Assembly: GCF_023145115.1 (NCBI RefSeq)
Contig: NZ_JAGLEJ010000051.1
Span: 4,082 to 68,081 of the forward strand
Source: Algiphilus sp.
Lineage (GTDB): Bacteria; Pseudomonadota; Gammaproteobacteria; Nevskiales; Nevskiaceae
Length of the DNA stretch: 64,000 nt
Reading direction: 5' to 3'
A model generated the notes under the pieces. That model made no database searches. It worked only from the letters and a program-made list of their open reading frames with translations, and was not told where the DNA came from. How positions within the stretch are numbered: the first letter of the stretch is position 1; every line of letters starts with the position of its first letter. Positions 52,203 to 61,996 of this stretch are shown here, piece after piece. The position numbers were made by a program, and so were the translations under genes.

Positions 52203-52233
52203 CAATAGAACAAGAATGATTCGTATTCTATTG
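52203..52233 (-). promoter_or_regulatory. Fur-box-like operator before the TonB-dependent receptor
   Basis: CAATAGAA (52203-52210) and TTCTATTG (52226-52233) form an 8/8 inverted repeat. Between and across them lies AAGAATGATTCGTATTCTA, which resembles the Fur 19-mer with its GAATGATTCGTATTC core. It is a strikingly AT-rich island in high-GC DNA, 48-78 bp upstream of the receptor start. The site is read as iron-responsive by similarity only. Confidence 0.6.
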
Positions 52234-52298
52234 CCCAGGCGTCGAATGTGCACGGGCGGCGATGCCGCCCGTGCCGTCGCGGTGTGCCGGGAAGGGTG

Positions 52299-54737
52299 CT
52301 ATTGGCTGATGCGGTAGTCGCGGATGGCGCGTGCGTCGATCTCCTCGCGGGTGAACGCGAAGGCGTGCCAGTCCTTGTCGGAGTAGGCCTGCGTGAAGTC
52401 GCTGTAGTGCGGGCTCGCCGGATCGGTGGACTGCGAGTAGGTCACGAAGCCCTCCGCGCGCACGGCGCCGTCCTCCCAGGTCACCGCCTGGATGTAGCTG
52501 TTGCCGTAGTCGACCGCGTAGCCGGATTCGGTGAGCCCGGCGTCGTCGGTGTTGGCGATGGTGAAGGCGCCCACGAACTGCTCGCCGCCCGGAATCGGGA
52601 TGGGCGCGCCGTCGGCGCTGTTGACGCCCGAGGCCTGCAGCGACCCCAGCGGCGCGTCGAGCGCGATGCCGAGGTCGGTGATGCGCTGCTGCGCGGTGGA
52701 CAGGGCGTTGGCGACCGCGCGGCTGCCGGTATTGAGATCACGCGGGGTGTTCACCGGATCGGCCGGGTTGAACGGGGTCTCCCAGAGATTGCTGGCACTG
52801 CCGGCCTCGCGCCAGAACTCGCGCCAGATGTGGGCGCCGCGCGCATCACGGTTGGCGGTGCCGTCCCAGGCCTCCAGCACGGTGCAGGCGGCGTCGGTGC
52901 CGTCGTCGCAGAGGTCGCTCAGCACGGCCTCGCGCGCCAGGCGCTCGCTCATCAGCTGGCTGGACAGCACGACCTCCTTGAGCGTTTCGAAGTCGTAGCG
53001 GTTGCCGGGCCGGCCGTCGCTGCCGTCGAGGCGGTCCTGGATCTGCCGGATGCAGAGGCGCGTGCGCAGGCTGCGTTCGGTGTCCTCGGCGCCGATCACT
53101 CGGGCGAAGCCGGTCAGCGGTTCGGCCGGATTGGTCAGCCAGTAGCTGTCGTTGCAGTTGTGCACCCAGTCGCTGCGCTCGAGGCTGGGCAGGTTGGATG
53201 CGCCGAAGATGCCGGCGGCCGGTGCGTCGTCGTCGGTGCGCCAGTTGCAGTCCTCGCCGTTGCCGCGCAGGAAGGGCAGGCCGGGCACCAGCGAGTCGAC
53301 CACCGGGCCGAGCAGCGTGGGCCGGCATTCGGCTACCAGCTCGTCGGGGACGTTCGGTACCACGGTGATGTCGCTGTAGTAGACGTTCTGGCCCGGGCCG
53401 GTGGCGACGGTATTGACCCAGGGCACGCCCACGATCTCGCGCTGCAGGCGCTTGAAGTCGTCGAGCGACTCGGCCTGGTTCCAGGCGAAGAACTGCTCCA
53501 GCAGGCGATCGTTCTCGCCGTTGGCGTCGCGGATGGTGTAGGCGCGGGTGTTGTCCCAGCCCAGCACCGGCAGGCCGCCGACCTCAAGCTCCATGATGGG
53601 GCCGAAGTGCGACCGGTACAGCGTGCGCGATTCGGTGGTGATGCTGCCATCGCTCTCCCGGACTTCGATCTCCAGCGGCACCGGCTCGATGTCGCGCTGC
53701 TCGCCGTCGTAGAAGTAGCGCATCGGGTTCAGCGGGTTCACCGCCAGCTGGAAGATGCCGAAGCGATAGGCGGTCGAGACGGTGTGGCTCCAGGCGAAGC
53801 GATCGTTGAACCCGATGAGGATCGCCGGCACGCCGTAGAGCGAGGCCCCCATGATGTCCATCTCGCCGGGGATGGTGAGGTGCGCAATGTACAGCCGCTC
53901 CGGTCCGGTCCACGGGAAGTGCGGGTTGCCGAACAGCATCGAGCTGCCGTCGCTGGTGGCGTCGGCGCCGAGTCCGTACATGTTGCTGCCGATGGGCAGC
54001 TCGCGACCGAAGGGCAGGTCCTCGGCGGTGATGTCGCTGCGCCGGAGCGCATCGGCGGCCTCTGCCTCGGTCATGCCACTGCCGGGGGACAGCAGCGGCG
54101 GGTCGGCGTTGGCGATCTCGTTGCCCAGCTGGGTCGCGCTGGCGATGATGGCGAGCCGGTAGTAGCGCCGGTACATGTCGGCCTCGGTCACCGGCTGCAG
54201 CCATTCGGCGTCGCGGCACGCGGCGTGCCGGCCGGGGTGCTCGCCGGCCTCGAGCTCGGCGATGTAGCGGTTGAGACCGGTGCGATAGCCGGTGGTGGCC
54301 TGGGCGACGTCGTCGTTGGCGCTGGCCTGCAGGTCGGCGATGGTGTCGTCGTCGGCCACCAGCTTCCAGAAGAAGTCGCTGTTGACGTTACCCATCGTGA
54401 CGCCGGCGGCGCCGATGGTGTAGCTGCCGTCGCGGCCGAAGTGGCGTGCCCGCTCGCCGCGGATGGTGAGCAGATCCTCGAGCAGCACGCAGATGTTGTC
54501 CTCGGCAAAGGCGTAGCCGTAGCCGTAGCCAAGGCTGCCGAGGTCATCGGCGACGATGTGCGGGATGCCGAGCTCGGTGCGGGTGATGCGCGCGTCGAAG
54601 CTGGCGCCGGGGTCACCCGGGTCGCCGGGATCGCCGGGATCGGTCGGGGGTTCGGGTGCACCGGACGGGTCGGAGCCGCCGCATGCTGCCAGTGTCAGCC
54701 CCATCAGCAGGGCCGCGATCCATGCCGTCTTCGGCAT
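52299..54737 (-). CDS. PvdQ-like penicillin/acyl-homoserine-lactone acylase family lipoprotein
   Basis: 812-residue Ntn-hydrolase. The signal ends LTLAAC (C19), so it is probably lipid-anchored, unlike the soluble periplasmic PvdQ. A GDPGDPGDPG spacer follows. Self-cleavage should occur before S251 (PIGSNMYGLG). SMLFGNPHFPWTGPERLY, LTIPGEMDIMGASLYG and GFNDRFAWSHTVST match the PvdQ/aculeacin acylase branch closely. Family members remove fatty acyl chains from AHLs or from siderophore precursors. Its position just upstream of a Fur-box receptor operon, on the same strand, favours acylated-siderophore processing. The ATG at 54737 is divergent from tal. Confidence 0.88.
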   Translation of the reverse strand: MPKTAWIAALLMGLTLAACGGSDPSGAPEPPTDPGDPGDPGDPGASFDARITRTELGIPHIVADDLGSLGYGYGYAFAEDNICVLLEDLLTIRGERARHFGRDGSYTIGAAGVTMGNVNSDFFWKLVADDDTIADLQASANDDVAQATTGYRTGLNRYIAELEAGEHPGRHAACRDAEWLQPVTEADMYRRYYRLAIIASATQLGNEIANADPPLLSPGSGMTEAEAADALRRSDITAEDLPFGRELPIGSNMYGLGADATSDGSSMLFGNPHFPWTGPERLYIAHLTIPGEMDIMGASLYGVPAILIGFNDRFAWSHTVSTAYRFGIFQLAVNPLNPMRYFYDGEQRDIEPVPLEIEVRESDGSITTESRTLYRSHFGPIMELEVGGLPVLGWDNTRAYTIRDANGENDRLLEQFFAWNQAESLDDFKRLQREIVGVPWVNTVATGPGQNVYYSDITVVPNVPDELVAECRPTLLGPVVDSLVPGLPFLRGNGEDCNWRTDDDAPAAGIFGASNLPSLERSDWVHNCNDSYWLTNPAEPLTGFARVIGAEDTERSLRTRLCIRQIQDRLDGSDGRPGNRYDFETLKEVVLSSQLMSERLAREAVLSDLCDDGTDAACTVLEAWDGTANRDARGAHIWREFWREAGSASNLWETPFNPADPVNTPRDLNTGSRAVANALSTAQQRITDLGIALDAPLGSLQASGVNSADGAPIPIPGGEQFVGAFTIANTDDAGLTESGYAVDYGNSYIQAVTWEDGAVRAEGFVTYSQSTDPASPHYSDFTQAYSDKDWHAFAFTREEIDARAIRDYRISQ

Positions 54738-54852
54738 TGCTCTCCTCCACGCTCCGGATTCGGGAATAGGTATGTGCGGTGCTGGACCGCGCCGGAGTCG
54801 TCGCTTGAGTGTGCCATCATTGCCGCCGGAAGAGCGATACCGTTAAGCCCCC

Positions 54853-55986
54853 ATGACCGCCCAGACGTCCCCCGAAAGCGCGCCCCGCAATCCGCTTGCA
54901 GGCCTGTCCGCGCTCGGCCAGAGCTTCTGGCTCGACTACATCCGTCGCGGCATGCTGCACGATGGCGAGCTGGTGCGATTGATCGCCGATGACAACCTGC
55001 GGGGCATGACCTCGAATCCGGCGATCTTCGAGAAGGCCATTGCCGGTTCCCACGACTACGACGCCGAGCTGCGCGAGCTGGCGGCGCGGGGTGCCGATCG
55101 CGACCGCGCCTACGAGACGCTGGTGCTGCGCGATATCGGCGACGCCGCGGACATGCTGCGGCCGGTGTTCGATGCCAGCGGCGGCGTGGACGGTCGCGTC
55201 AGCATCGAGGTGTCCCCGCATCTGGCGCGCGACACGGCCGGCACGCTGGCCGAGGCGCGCAGCCTGTGGGAGCGGCTGGCCCGTCCCAACATCATGATCA
55301 AGGTGCCCGGCACGACCGAAGGGCTGCCCGCGATAGCGGCGCTCGTCCGCGAGGGCATCAGCGTCAATGTCACGCTGCTGTTCTCGGTGGCGCGCTACGA
55401 GCAGGTGCTGGAGGCATTCATCACCGGGCTCGAACAGCGGCGCGCCGACGGCGCCGAGATCGGGTCGGTGCACTCGGTGGCGAGCTTCTTCCTCTCGCGC
55501 ATCGATGCGCTGGTGGATCCGCGGCTCGACCGCTACGGCACCGAACCGGCGCGCGCGCTGCGCGGCGAAGCCGCCATCGCCTGCGCGCGGCTGGCCTATG
55601 CCCACTACTGCCGTCAGACGCGCGGGGCGCGCTGGCAGGCGCTGGCGGCCGCGGGTGCGCATCCGCAGCGCCTGCTCTGGGCGTCGACCAGCGCCAAGGA
55701 TCCGAGCTATTCGGACGTCAAGTACGTGGAGCCGCTGATCGGCCCCGACACGGTCACCACGCTGCCGCCGGAGACCGTCACCGCATTCCGCGATCACGGC
55801 CGGGCCACCCGCACGCTGACCGACGACCCCAGCAGCGCGCACGCCGTCATCGCCGAGCTCGCCGAGCTGGACATCGATCTCGACGCCGTCGCGGATCAGC
55901 TCGAGGCCGAGGGCATCAACAAGTTCGTGCAGCCCTTCGATGCGCTGCTCGCGGCCATCGACGAGCGCCTGGCCGCCGCGCGCTGA
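54853..55986 (+). CDS. tal: Transaldolase (long form)
   Basis: Pentose-phosphate enzyme of 377 residues; the Schiff-base lysine is K150 in PNIMIKVPGT. LRGMTSNPAIFEKAI, VNVTLLFSVARYEQVLEA, SVHSVASFFLSRID and WASTSAKDPSYSD identify the long (actinobacterial/cyanobacterial-type) transaldolase. It starts at ATG 54853 and is followed by uppP after 30 bp. The frame matches no separate phosphoglucose isomerase fusion. Confidence 0.96.
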   Translation: MTAQTSPESAPRNPLAGLSALGQSFWLDYIRRGMLHDGELVRLIADDNLRGMTSNPAIFEKAIAGSHDYDAELRELAARGADRDRAYETLVLRDIGDAADMLRPVFDASGGVDGRVSIEVSPHLARDTAGTLAEARSLWERLARPNIMIKVPGTTEGLPAIAALVREGISVNVTLLFSVARYEQVLEAFITGLEQRRADGAEIGSVHSVASFFLSRIDALVDPRLDRYGTEPARALRGEAAIACARLAYAHYCRQTRGARWQALAAAGAHPQRLLWASTSAKDPSYSDVKYVEPLIGPDTVTTLPPETVTAFRDHGRATRTLTDDPSSAHAVIAELAELDIDLDAVADQLEAEGINKFVQPFDALLAAIDERLAAAR

Positions 55987-56016
55987 CGCGCACGCCCGCT
56001 TTCACTGCCGGACAAC

Positions 56017-56826
<810 letters not shown>

Positions 56827-56888
56827 GGCTTCGACGCGGCGCGGGCGCGGAGGCAGTCGGCCGGCCGGCGGTGTAGGCTGCCGCGGCC

Positions 56889-57776
56889 ATGGCGGTTCTC
56901 GAAGCTCAGCAGCTGGTCAAGCACTTTCCCGGCAGGCGCGGCGGCGTGCGCGCGGTCGACGGCATCGATCTGTGCGTGTCGGAGGGCATCTGCTTCGGAC
57001 TGCTGGGACCCAACGGCGCCGGCAAGTCGACCACCATCGAGATGCTCGAGGGCATCGCCCGGCCCACCGGCGGCAGCATCCGCTACCGCGGCCAGCCCCT
57101 GGGACCGGCCTATCGCGAGCGCGTCGGCATCCAGTTCCAGGTGACCGCGCTGCAGGAGAACCTCAGCGTGCGCGAGAACCTGCGCTTCTTCTCGCGCCTG
57201 TACGCGCGCCGCGCGCCGCTCGACGACGTGGTCGCGCGCTGCCGGCTGGGCGACTTTCTCGACCGCGACACGCGCCAGCTCTCGGGCGGGCAGCGCCAGC
57301 GGGTGCTGCTCGGCATCGCGCTGGTCAACGATCCCGAGATCCTGTTCCTGGATGAGCCCACCACCGGGCTCGACCCGCAGGCGCGACGCAACTTCTGGGA
57401 GCTGGTGCGCGACATCCGCGCGCTGGGCAAGACCATCGTGCTGACCACGCACTACATGGACGAGGCCGAGCAGCTCTGCGATCAGCTCGCCATCATGGAC
57501 CACGGCCGCATCATCGCGGAGGGCACGCCGCGCGATCTGCTGGCCGAGCACTTCGGTGACGTCGTGCTGGAACTGCCCGCCGAGGCGCTCGACGGCGCCG
57601 GCGCGGATATCGCCCACCAGCAGCGCGGCGCGATCGCCGAAGTGGTCACCGACGACGTCAACGCCACCCTGTCGCGACTGATGGCGGCCGGCGTGCCGCT
57701 GGCGCGGCTGTCGGTGCGCGCGCGCACGCTCGAGGATCTCTTCCTGCATCTCACCGGCAAGGAGCTGCGCGCATGA
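56889..57776 (+). CDS. ABC transporter ATP-binding protein (ABC-2 type exporter)
   Basis: 295 residues. Walker A GPNGAGKST is at 40-48, the Q-loop follows in FQVTALQENLSVREN, the signature LSGGQRQRVLLG and Walker B ILFLDEPTTGLDP are clear, and the H-loop is TTHYMDE. This is the NatA/CcmA/DrrA type that pairs with the next gene, which it overlaps by 4 bp (57773-57776). The substrate is not predictable; drug or lipid export is typical. Confidence 0.95.
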   Translation: MAVLEAQQLVKHFPGRRGGVRAVDGIDLCVSEGICFGLLGPNGAGKSTTIEMLEGIARPTGGSIRYRGQPLGPAYRERVGIQFQVTALQENLSVRENLRFFSRLYARRAPLDDVVARCRLGDFLDRDTRQLSGGQRQRVLLGIALVNDPEILFLDEPTTGLDPQARRNFWELVRDIRALGKTIVLTTHYMDEAEQLCDQLAIMDHGRIIAEGTPRDLLAEHFGDVVLELPAEALDGAGADIAHQQRGAIAEVVTDDVNATLSRLMAAGVPLARLSVRARTLEDLFLHLTGKELRA

Positions 57777-58801
57777 GGCCGGCGGCTGCCTGGCGGCGCT
57801 TTGCCGCCACCACGCGCGTGCGCACGCTGGAGTTCCTGCGCGACCGCTCGGCGCTGAGCTGGAACCTGTTCTTCCCGATCATGCTGGTGGCAGGCTTCGC
57901 GATGATCTTCTCCGGACCGCCGCAGCCGCTGTTCACGGTGGGCCTGATCGGTGCCGCCGAGGGACAAGCCGAAGCCTTCCTGGCCACACCGGGCGTGCGC
58001 GTCGAGACCGTCGCCGATCGCGACACGGCGGTGCGGCGGGTGGCGCGCCAGCGCATCGACATGCTGCTGGATCTGCGCGAGGCACCCGGCCGCTACTGGG
58101 TGAATCCCAACGCGCAGACCGGCGCGCTGCTCGAGCACGTGCTGCAGCAGTCGCTCGACGAACCTCCGGTGCGCGCGGCGGTCGAGGGCGAGCCCATCCG
58201 CTACGTCGACTGGGTGCTGCCCGGCGTGCTGGCGCTGAACGTCATGTTCTCGTCGCTGTGGGGTGTGGGCTACGGCATCGTGCGCTATCGCAAGAACGGC
58301 TATCTCAAGCGGCTGCGCGCGACGCCGCTGTCGGCCTTCGAGTTCATCAGTGCGCAGCTCGCCTCGCGGCTCGGGCTGGTGGTGTTCATCACGGCCGTGA
58401 TGTTCGTCGGCTGCCAGCTGCTCATCGGTTTCCGCATGGAGGGCAGCGCGCTCGATCTGCTGGCGGTGGCGCTGCTGGGCAGCGTGTCGATGATCGCGCT
58501 GGGCCTGGTCATCGCCGCCCGCGTCACCAGCGAGGAGCTCGCCAGCGGCATGCTCAACATCTTCTCGTGGCCGATGCTGGTGCTGTCCGGCGTGTTCTAT
58601 TCCATCGACACCGCTCCGGACTGGCTGCAGAGCCTGGCCGGCCTGCTGCCGCTGACGCACGTGCTGGAGGCGGCGCGCGCGATCATGCTCGATGGCGCCA
58701 GCCTCTGGGACGTGCGCGTGCCGATGCTCGCGCTGGCCGCCATCAGCGCCGCGCTGCTGGCAGTCGGTGCTAGCCTCTTCAAGTGGACTCCCGAAGGATG
58801 A
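57773..58801 (+). CDS. ABC-2 type transporter permease
   Basis: 342 residues with an N-terminal helix (SWNLFFPIMLVAGFAMIF), a periplasmic loop of about 130 residues, then five more helices including VLPGVLALNVMFSSLWGVGYG and SMIALGLVIAARVTSEELASG. The GVFYSIDTAPDWLQSLAGLLPLTH segment is typical of DrrB/NodJ permeases. It is the partner of the preceding ATPase, and its stop is 7 bp before the metallo-hydrolase gene. Confidence 0.92.
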   Translation: MRPAAAWRRFAATTRVRTLEFLRDRSALSWNLFFPIMLVAGFAMIFSGPPQPLFTVGLIGAAEGQAEAFLATPGVRVETVADRDTAVRRVARQRIDMLLDLREAPGRYWVNPNAQTGALLEHVLQQSLDEPPVRAAVEGEPIRYVDWVLPGVLALNVMFSSLWGVGYGIVRYRKNGYLKRLRATPLSAFEFISAQLASRLGLVVFITAVMFVGCQLLIGFRMEGSALDLLAVALLGSVSMIALGLVIAARVTSEELASGMLNIFSWPMLVLSGVFYSIDTAPDWLQSLAGLLPLTHVLEAARAIMLDGASLWDVRVPMLALAAISAALLAVGASLFKWTPEG

Positions 58802-58808
58802 CGACCCC

Positions 58809-59768
58809 ATGACCGCCGCCGCGCCCGCGAATGCCGAACAGCTTGCCGAGCACCTTTGGTGCATCGACACCGAGCAGGTGCGCGACCGCATGGCGTGCTG
58901 CTACCTGATCGGTGACGGGCAGCGCTACGCCTTCGTCGAATGCGGCACCAACGAGGGCGTGCCGCGACTGCTCGCCCTCCTGGACGCGCTGGGCATCGGC
59001 CGCGAGCAGGTCAGCCACGTCATTCCCACCCACATCCATCTCGACCATGCCGGCGGTGCCGGGCTGCTCATGCAGTCGCTGCCCGAGGCCCGACTGGTGG
59101 TCCACGAGCGCGGCGCGCGGCACATGATCGATCCGACCGCGCTGGCCAGGGGCGTGGCCGCGGTCTACGGTACCGAGGAAGCCGAACGCATGTACGGCAC
59201 GCTGGTGCCGATCCCCGAGGAGCGCGTCGAAGTCGCCGGTACCGGCGACCGGGTCGCGGTGGGCGGGCGCGTGCTGGAGGTGCTCGACAGTCCCGGACAC
59301 GCCCGCCACCACTTCAGTCTCTGGGATGCCGCCACGCGCGGCTGGTTCACCGGCGATACCTTCGGCCTGTCCTACCGCGAGTTCGATGGCGATGCCGGTG
59401 CCTTCGTGCTGCCCACCACGACGCCGGTGCATTTCGATCCCGATGCGTGGAAGCAGACCATCGATGCCTACATGGCCCGCGACCCGGCCTGCATGTATCT
59501 GACCCACTACTGCCGCGTGAGCGACGTCGGGCGCCTGGCGGACGACCTGCGCGCCGGGCTCGACGACTACGTCGCCATCGCGCGCTCGCTGAAGGACACC
59601 ACCAACCGGCACGAGGCGCTGGTGGACGCGCTCTCCGCGCACGCGGTGGGCAGCGCGCAGCGCCACGGCGCGCCGCTGTCCGAAGCGACCGTGCGCGAGC
59701 TGGTGGGGCACGACGTGGAGCTCAACGCGCAGGGGCTCGAGGTGTGGCTCGACCGCCACGCGGCCTGA
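58809..59768 (+). CDS. Metallo-beta-lactamase-fold hydrolase
   Basis: 319-residue MBL-fold protein with an intact di-metal site HIHLDH (H75, H77, D79, H80), H in SPGHARHH and D in FTGDTFGLSY. The substrate is unknown; glyoxalase-II-like or thioesterase activity is possible. It follows the permease by 7 bp, and the next gene starts inside its last 25 bp, so a compact transcript from the ABC genes is likely. Confidence 0.88.
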   Translation: MTAAAPANAEQLAEHLWCIDTEQVRDRMACCYLIGDGQRYAFVECGTNEGVPRLLALLDALGIGREQVSHVIPTHIHLDHAGGAGLLMQSLPEARLVVHERGARHMIDPTALARGVAAVYGTEEAERMYGTLVPIPEERVEVAGTGDRVAVGGRVLEVLDSPGHARHHFSLWDAATRGWFTGDTFGLSYREFDGDAGAFVLPTTTPVHFDPDAWKQTIDAYMARDPACMYLTHYCRVSDVGRLADDLRAGLDDYVAIARSLKDTTNRHEALVDALSAHAVGSAQRHGAPLSEATVRELVGHDVELNAQGLEVWLDRHAA

Positions 59769-60814
59769 TCCGCGCGGCGGCGACCGCCGCCGCGGCGCTG
59801 CTGCTCGCCGGCTGTCAGCTGGGCTACTTCGGGCATCTGGCACGCGGCCAGATGGCGGTGCTGGACGCGCGCCAGCCGATCGAAGCGCTGGTTGCCGACG
59901 CCGATACCGACCCCGAACTGCGCCGCCGTCTCGCCATGGTCGCCGAGGCGCGGCGCTTCGCGGTGACGGCGCTGGCGCTGCCGGACAGCGACAGCTACCG
60001 CAGCTTCGTGCGCCTGGAGCGCGACTACGTCCTGTGGAACGTGTTCGCGGCGCCGGCGTTCTCGCTCGAGCCGCACCGCTGGTGCTACCTGTTCTACGGC
60101 TGCTTCGCCTATCGCGGCTACTACGACGAGGCACTGGCCGAGGGCGAAGCGGAGCGGCTGGCGGAAACCGGGCTGGACGTCCACGTCGGCGGCGTGCCGG
60201 CGTACTCGACGCTGGGCTGGTTCGACGACCCGCTGCTGTGGTCGATGCTGTACTGGGACGACGACACGCTGCTGGCGACGGTCTTCCACGAGCTCGCGCA
60301 CGAGCGCTTCCACCTGGCCGGTGACACCGCCTTCAACGAGTCCTTCGCGACCTTCGTCGGCAGCGAGGGCCTGCGCCGCTGGGCCGCGGCGCGGGGCGTG
60401 GACGCGCCCGACACCAGCGCCGGCCGCCAGCGGCGCGAGCGCTTCGTGGGGCTCATCCAGGAGACGCGCGACGAGCTGGCGGCGCTCTACGCGCAGGATG
60501 ATCTGCCCGCGGACACCATGCGCCGCCGCAAGGCGGAGATCATCGCCGCGCTGCGCGCGCGCTACCGGGCGCTGCGGGAGGGCCCGTGGGCCGACTTCGC
60601 CGGCTACGACCGCTGGTTCGCCGAGCCCATCAACAACGCCAAGCTGCTGCCGGTGGGGCTGTACCACCGCTGGGTGCCGGCGTTCCGACGGCTGTTCGAG
60701 GCCGCCGACGGCGACTGGCCGGCCTTCTATCGCACCGTGGAGGCGCTCGGGGCGCTTCCCTCGGACGCGCGCGCCGACGTGCTCGACGCGCTGCTGTCAC
60801 GCGAGGCGGACTGA
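59744..60814 (+). CDS. Predicted aminopeptidase lipoprotein (PF10023-like)
   Basis: 356 residues. No in-frame ATG precedes the signal, so I take GTG 59744, which gives MARPPRGLIRAAATAAA and a lipobox LLLAGC (C24). The zinc motif HELAH (H182, E183, H186) with E199 is followed by FNESFATFVGSEGL, matching the aminopeptidase family PF10023. Later NNAKLLPVGLYHRW is also typical. It overlaps the previous gene by 25 bp and, at its 3' end, the convergent MBL gene by 88 bp. Confidence 0.87.
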   Translation: MARPPRGLIRAAATAAAALLLAGCQLGYFGHLARGQMAVLDARQPIEALVADADTDPELRRRLAMVAEARRFAVTALALPDSDSYRSFVRLERDYVLWNVFAAPAFSLEPHRWCYLFYGCFAYRGYYDEALAEGEAERLAETGLDVHVGGVPAYSTLGWFDDPLLWSMLYWDDDTLLATVFHELAHERFHLAGDTAFNESFATFVGSEGLRRWAAARGVDAPDTSAGRQRRERFVGLIQETRDELAALYAQDDLPADTMRRRKAEIIAALRARYRALREGPWADFAGYDRWFAEPINNAKLLPVGLYHRWVPAFRRLFEAADGDWPAFYRTVEALGALPSDARADVLDALLSREAD

Positions 60815-61824
60815 GCGAAGGGCGCGCGCAGCACCTTGCCGAGTGGCACGGTGGTGAAGGCATCCGCCGCCAGGCCGGCTTCGGCCACGGCCGCGCGCAG
60901 GCGCCGGGGCGGCTCGTCCATGGGCTCGGTGGTGAGGCGGAAGGTGCCCCAGTGCATGCCGACGGAGCGCACCGCACCCACATCGCGGTGGATGCGCACG
61001 GCCTCCTCCGGATCGACGTGCACCGGCCCCATGAAGTCGCGCGGATCGTAGGCGCCGATGGGGATCAGCGCCAGGTCGATGGGCGCGAAGCGTTCACCGA
61101 TGTCGGCGAAGTCGCGCGAGTACCCGGTATCGCCGGCGAACAGCACGCGGCGTCCGCCGGCCTCGATCACGTAGCCGGCCCACAGCCGGCGGTTCCGGTC
61201 GAAGGCGGTCCGGCCAGAGAAGTGCTGCACCGGCACGGCGTGGATGCGCAGGCGCTCCAGGTCCTGGTGCTGCCACCAGTCGAGCTCGACCACGCGGGCG
61301 AAGCCGCGCTCGCGCAGCCATGCGCCCAGGCGCAGCGGCGCCACCAGCAGCGGGTCGTTGCGCTCGCGCAGCCGCTCCAGCGTGGGCAGGTCGAGATGAT
61401 CGTAGTGATCGTGCGAGATCACCACGACATCGATGCGCGGCAGCTGGTCGATGGCGATGCCCGGGGCATGCACGCGCGCCGGGCCGGCGAAGGACAGCGG
61501 CGAGGCGCGCTCGGTGAGCACCGGGTCGGTGAGGATGTTGTGGCCGTCGATCTGCAGCAGGAAGCTGGCGTGGCCCAGCCAGGTCAGGCTGGGATCCGAC
61601 CGGTTGCCGTGCAGGAAGGCGAGATCGGGCGTCTCGCGCGCGACGTCGGGCACTTCCCGGTCGCCGGTCTGCAGCTCCCACAGGAAGCGCAGGAAGGCCC
61701 AGCTCATGCCGTGCGACGGACGGCTGTAGTTGTTGCGGAAGCGTTCGCCGTGGTGGTCGGCGGGCTGGGGCATGGCGGATGTACTCGCGGCGAACAGAAG
61801 GGCGGCAACGAGGATGCGGTGCAT
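60727..61824 (-). CDS. RomA/NAPE-PLD-like MBL-fold hydrolase, exported
   Basis: 365 residues with a signal peptide (MHRILVAALLFAASTSAMPQ). The metal motif SHDHYDHLD (H138, H140, D142, H143) and VLFAGDTGYS belong to the UlaG/NAPE-PLD/RomA branch, and the LTWLGHASFLLQIDG start of the fold supports it. The final ~30 residues (Ser/Ala/Arg-rich) are encoded within the convergent aminopeptidase gene and probably are not part of the fold. The ATG at 61824-61822 is preferred over longer frames without a signal peptide. It is divergent from cysS. Confidence 0.85.
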   Translation of the reverse strand: MHRILVAALLFAASTSAMPQPADHHGERFRNNYSRPSHGMSWAFLRFLWELQTGDREVPDVARETPDLAFLHGNRSDPSLTWLGHASFLLQIDGHNILTDPVLTERASPLSFAGPARVHAPGIAIDQLPRIDVVVISHDHYDHLDLPTLERLRERNDPLLVAPLRLGAWLRERGFARVVELDWWQHQDLERLRIHAVPVQHFSGRTAFDRNRRLWAGYVIEAGGRRVLFAGDTGYSRDFADIGERFAPIDLALIPIGAYDPRDFMGPVHVDPEEAVRIHRDVGAVRSVGMHWGTFRLTTEPMDEPPRRLRAAVAEAGLAADAFTTVPLGKVLRAPFAQSASRDSSASSTSARASEGSAPSASTVR

Positions 61825-61996
61825 GGGTCGTCTCTCGTGACGCATCCCCGCACACGATGGGCGCGGGGGCATGCGGTCATTGTGCCCCGGGTTGCCCGGA
61901 TCCGGGGCGGGCGGTGACGCGTCGACCGTGCGGCTGGCCGCGCGGCGCGCCACGGCGGTATCCTGCGCGGCCCCCGCGCCCGACTCCGCACGCGTC

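Noticed and set aside
52248..54992. 914-codon frame antisense to the PvdQ-like acylase
   Set aside because: Low-complexity Val/Gly/Ala/Asp-rich translation. The opposite strand carries a full Ntn-hydrolase with signal peptide and catalytic Ser.
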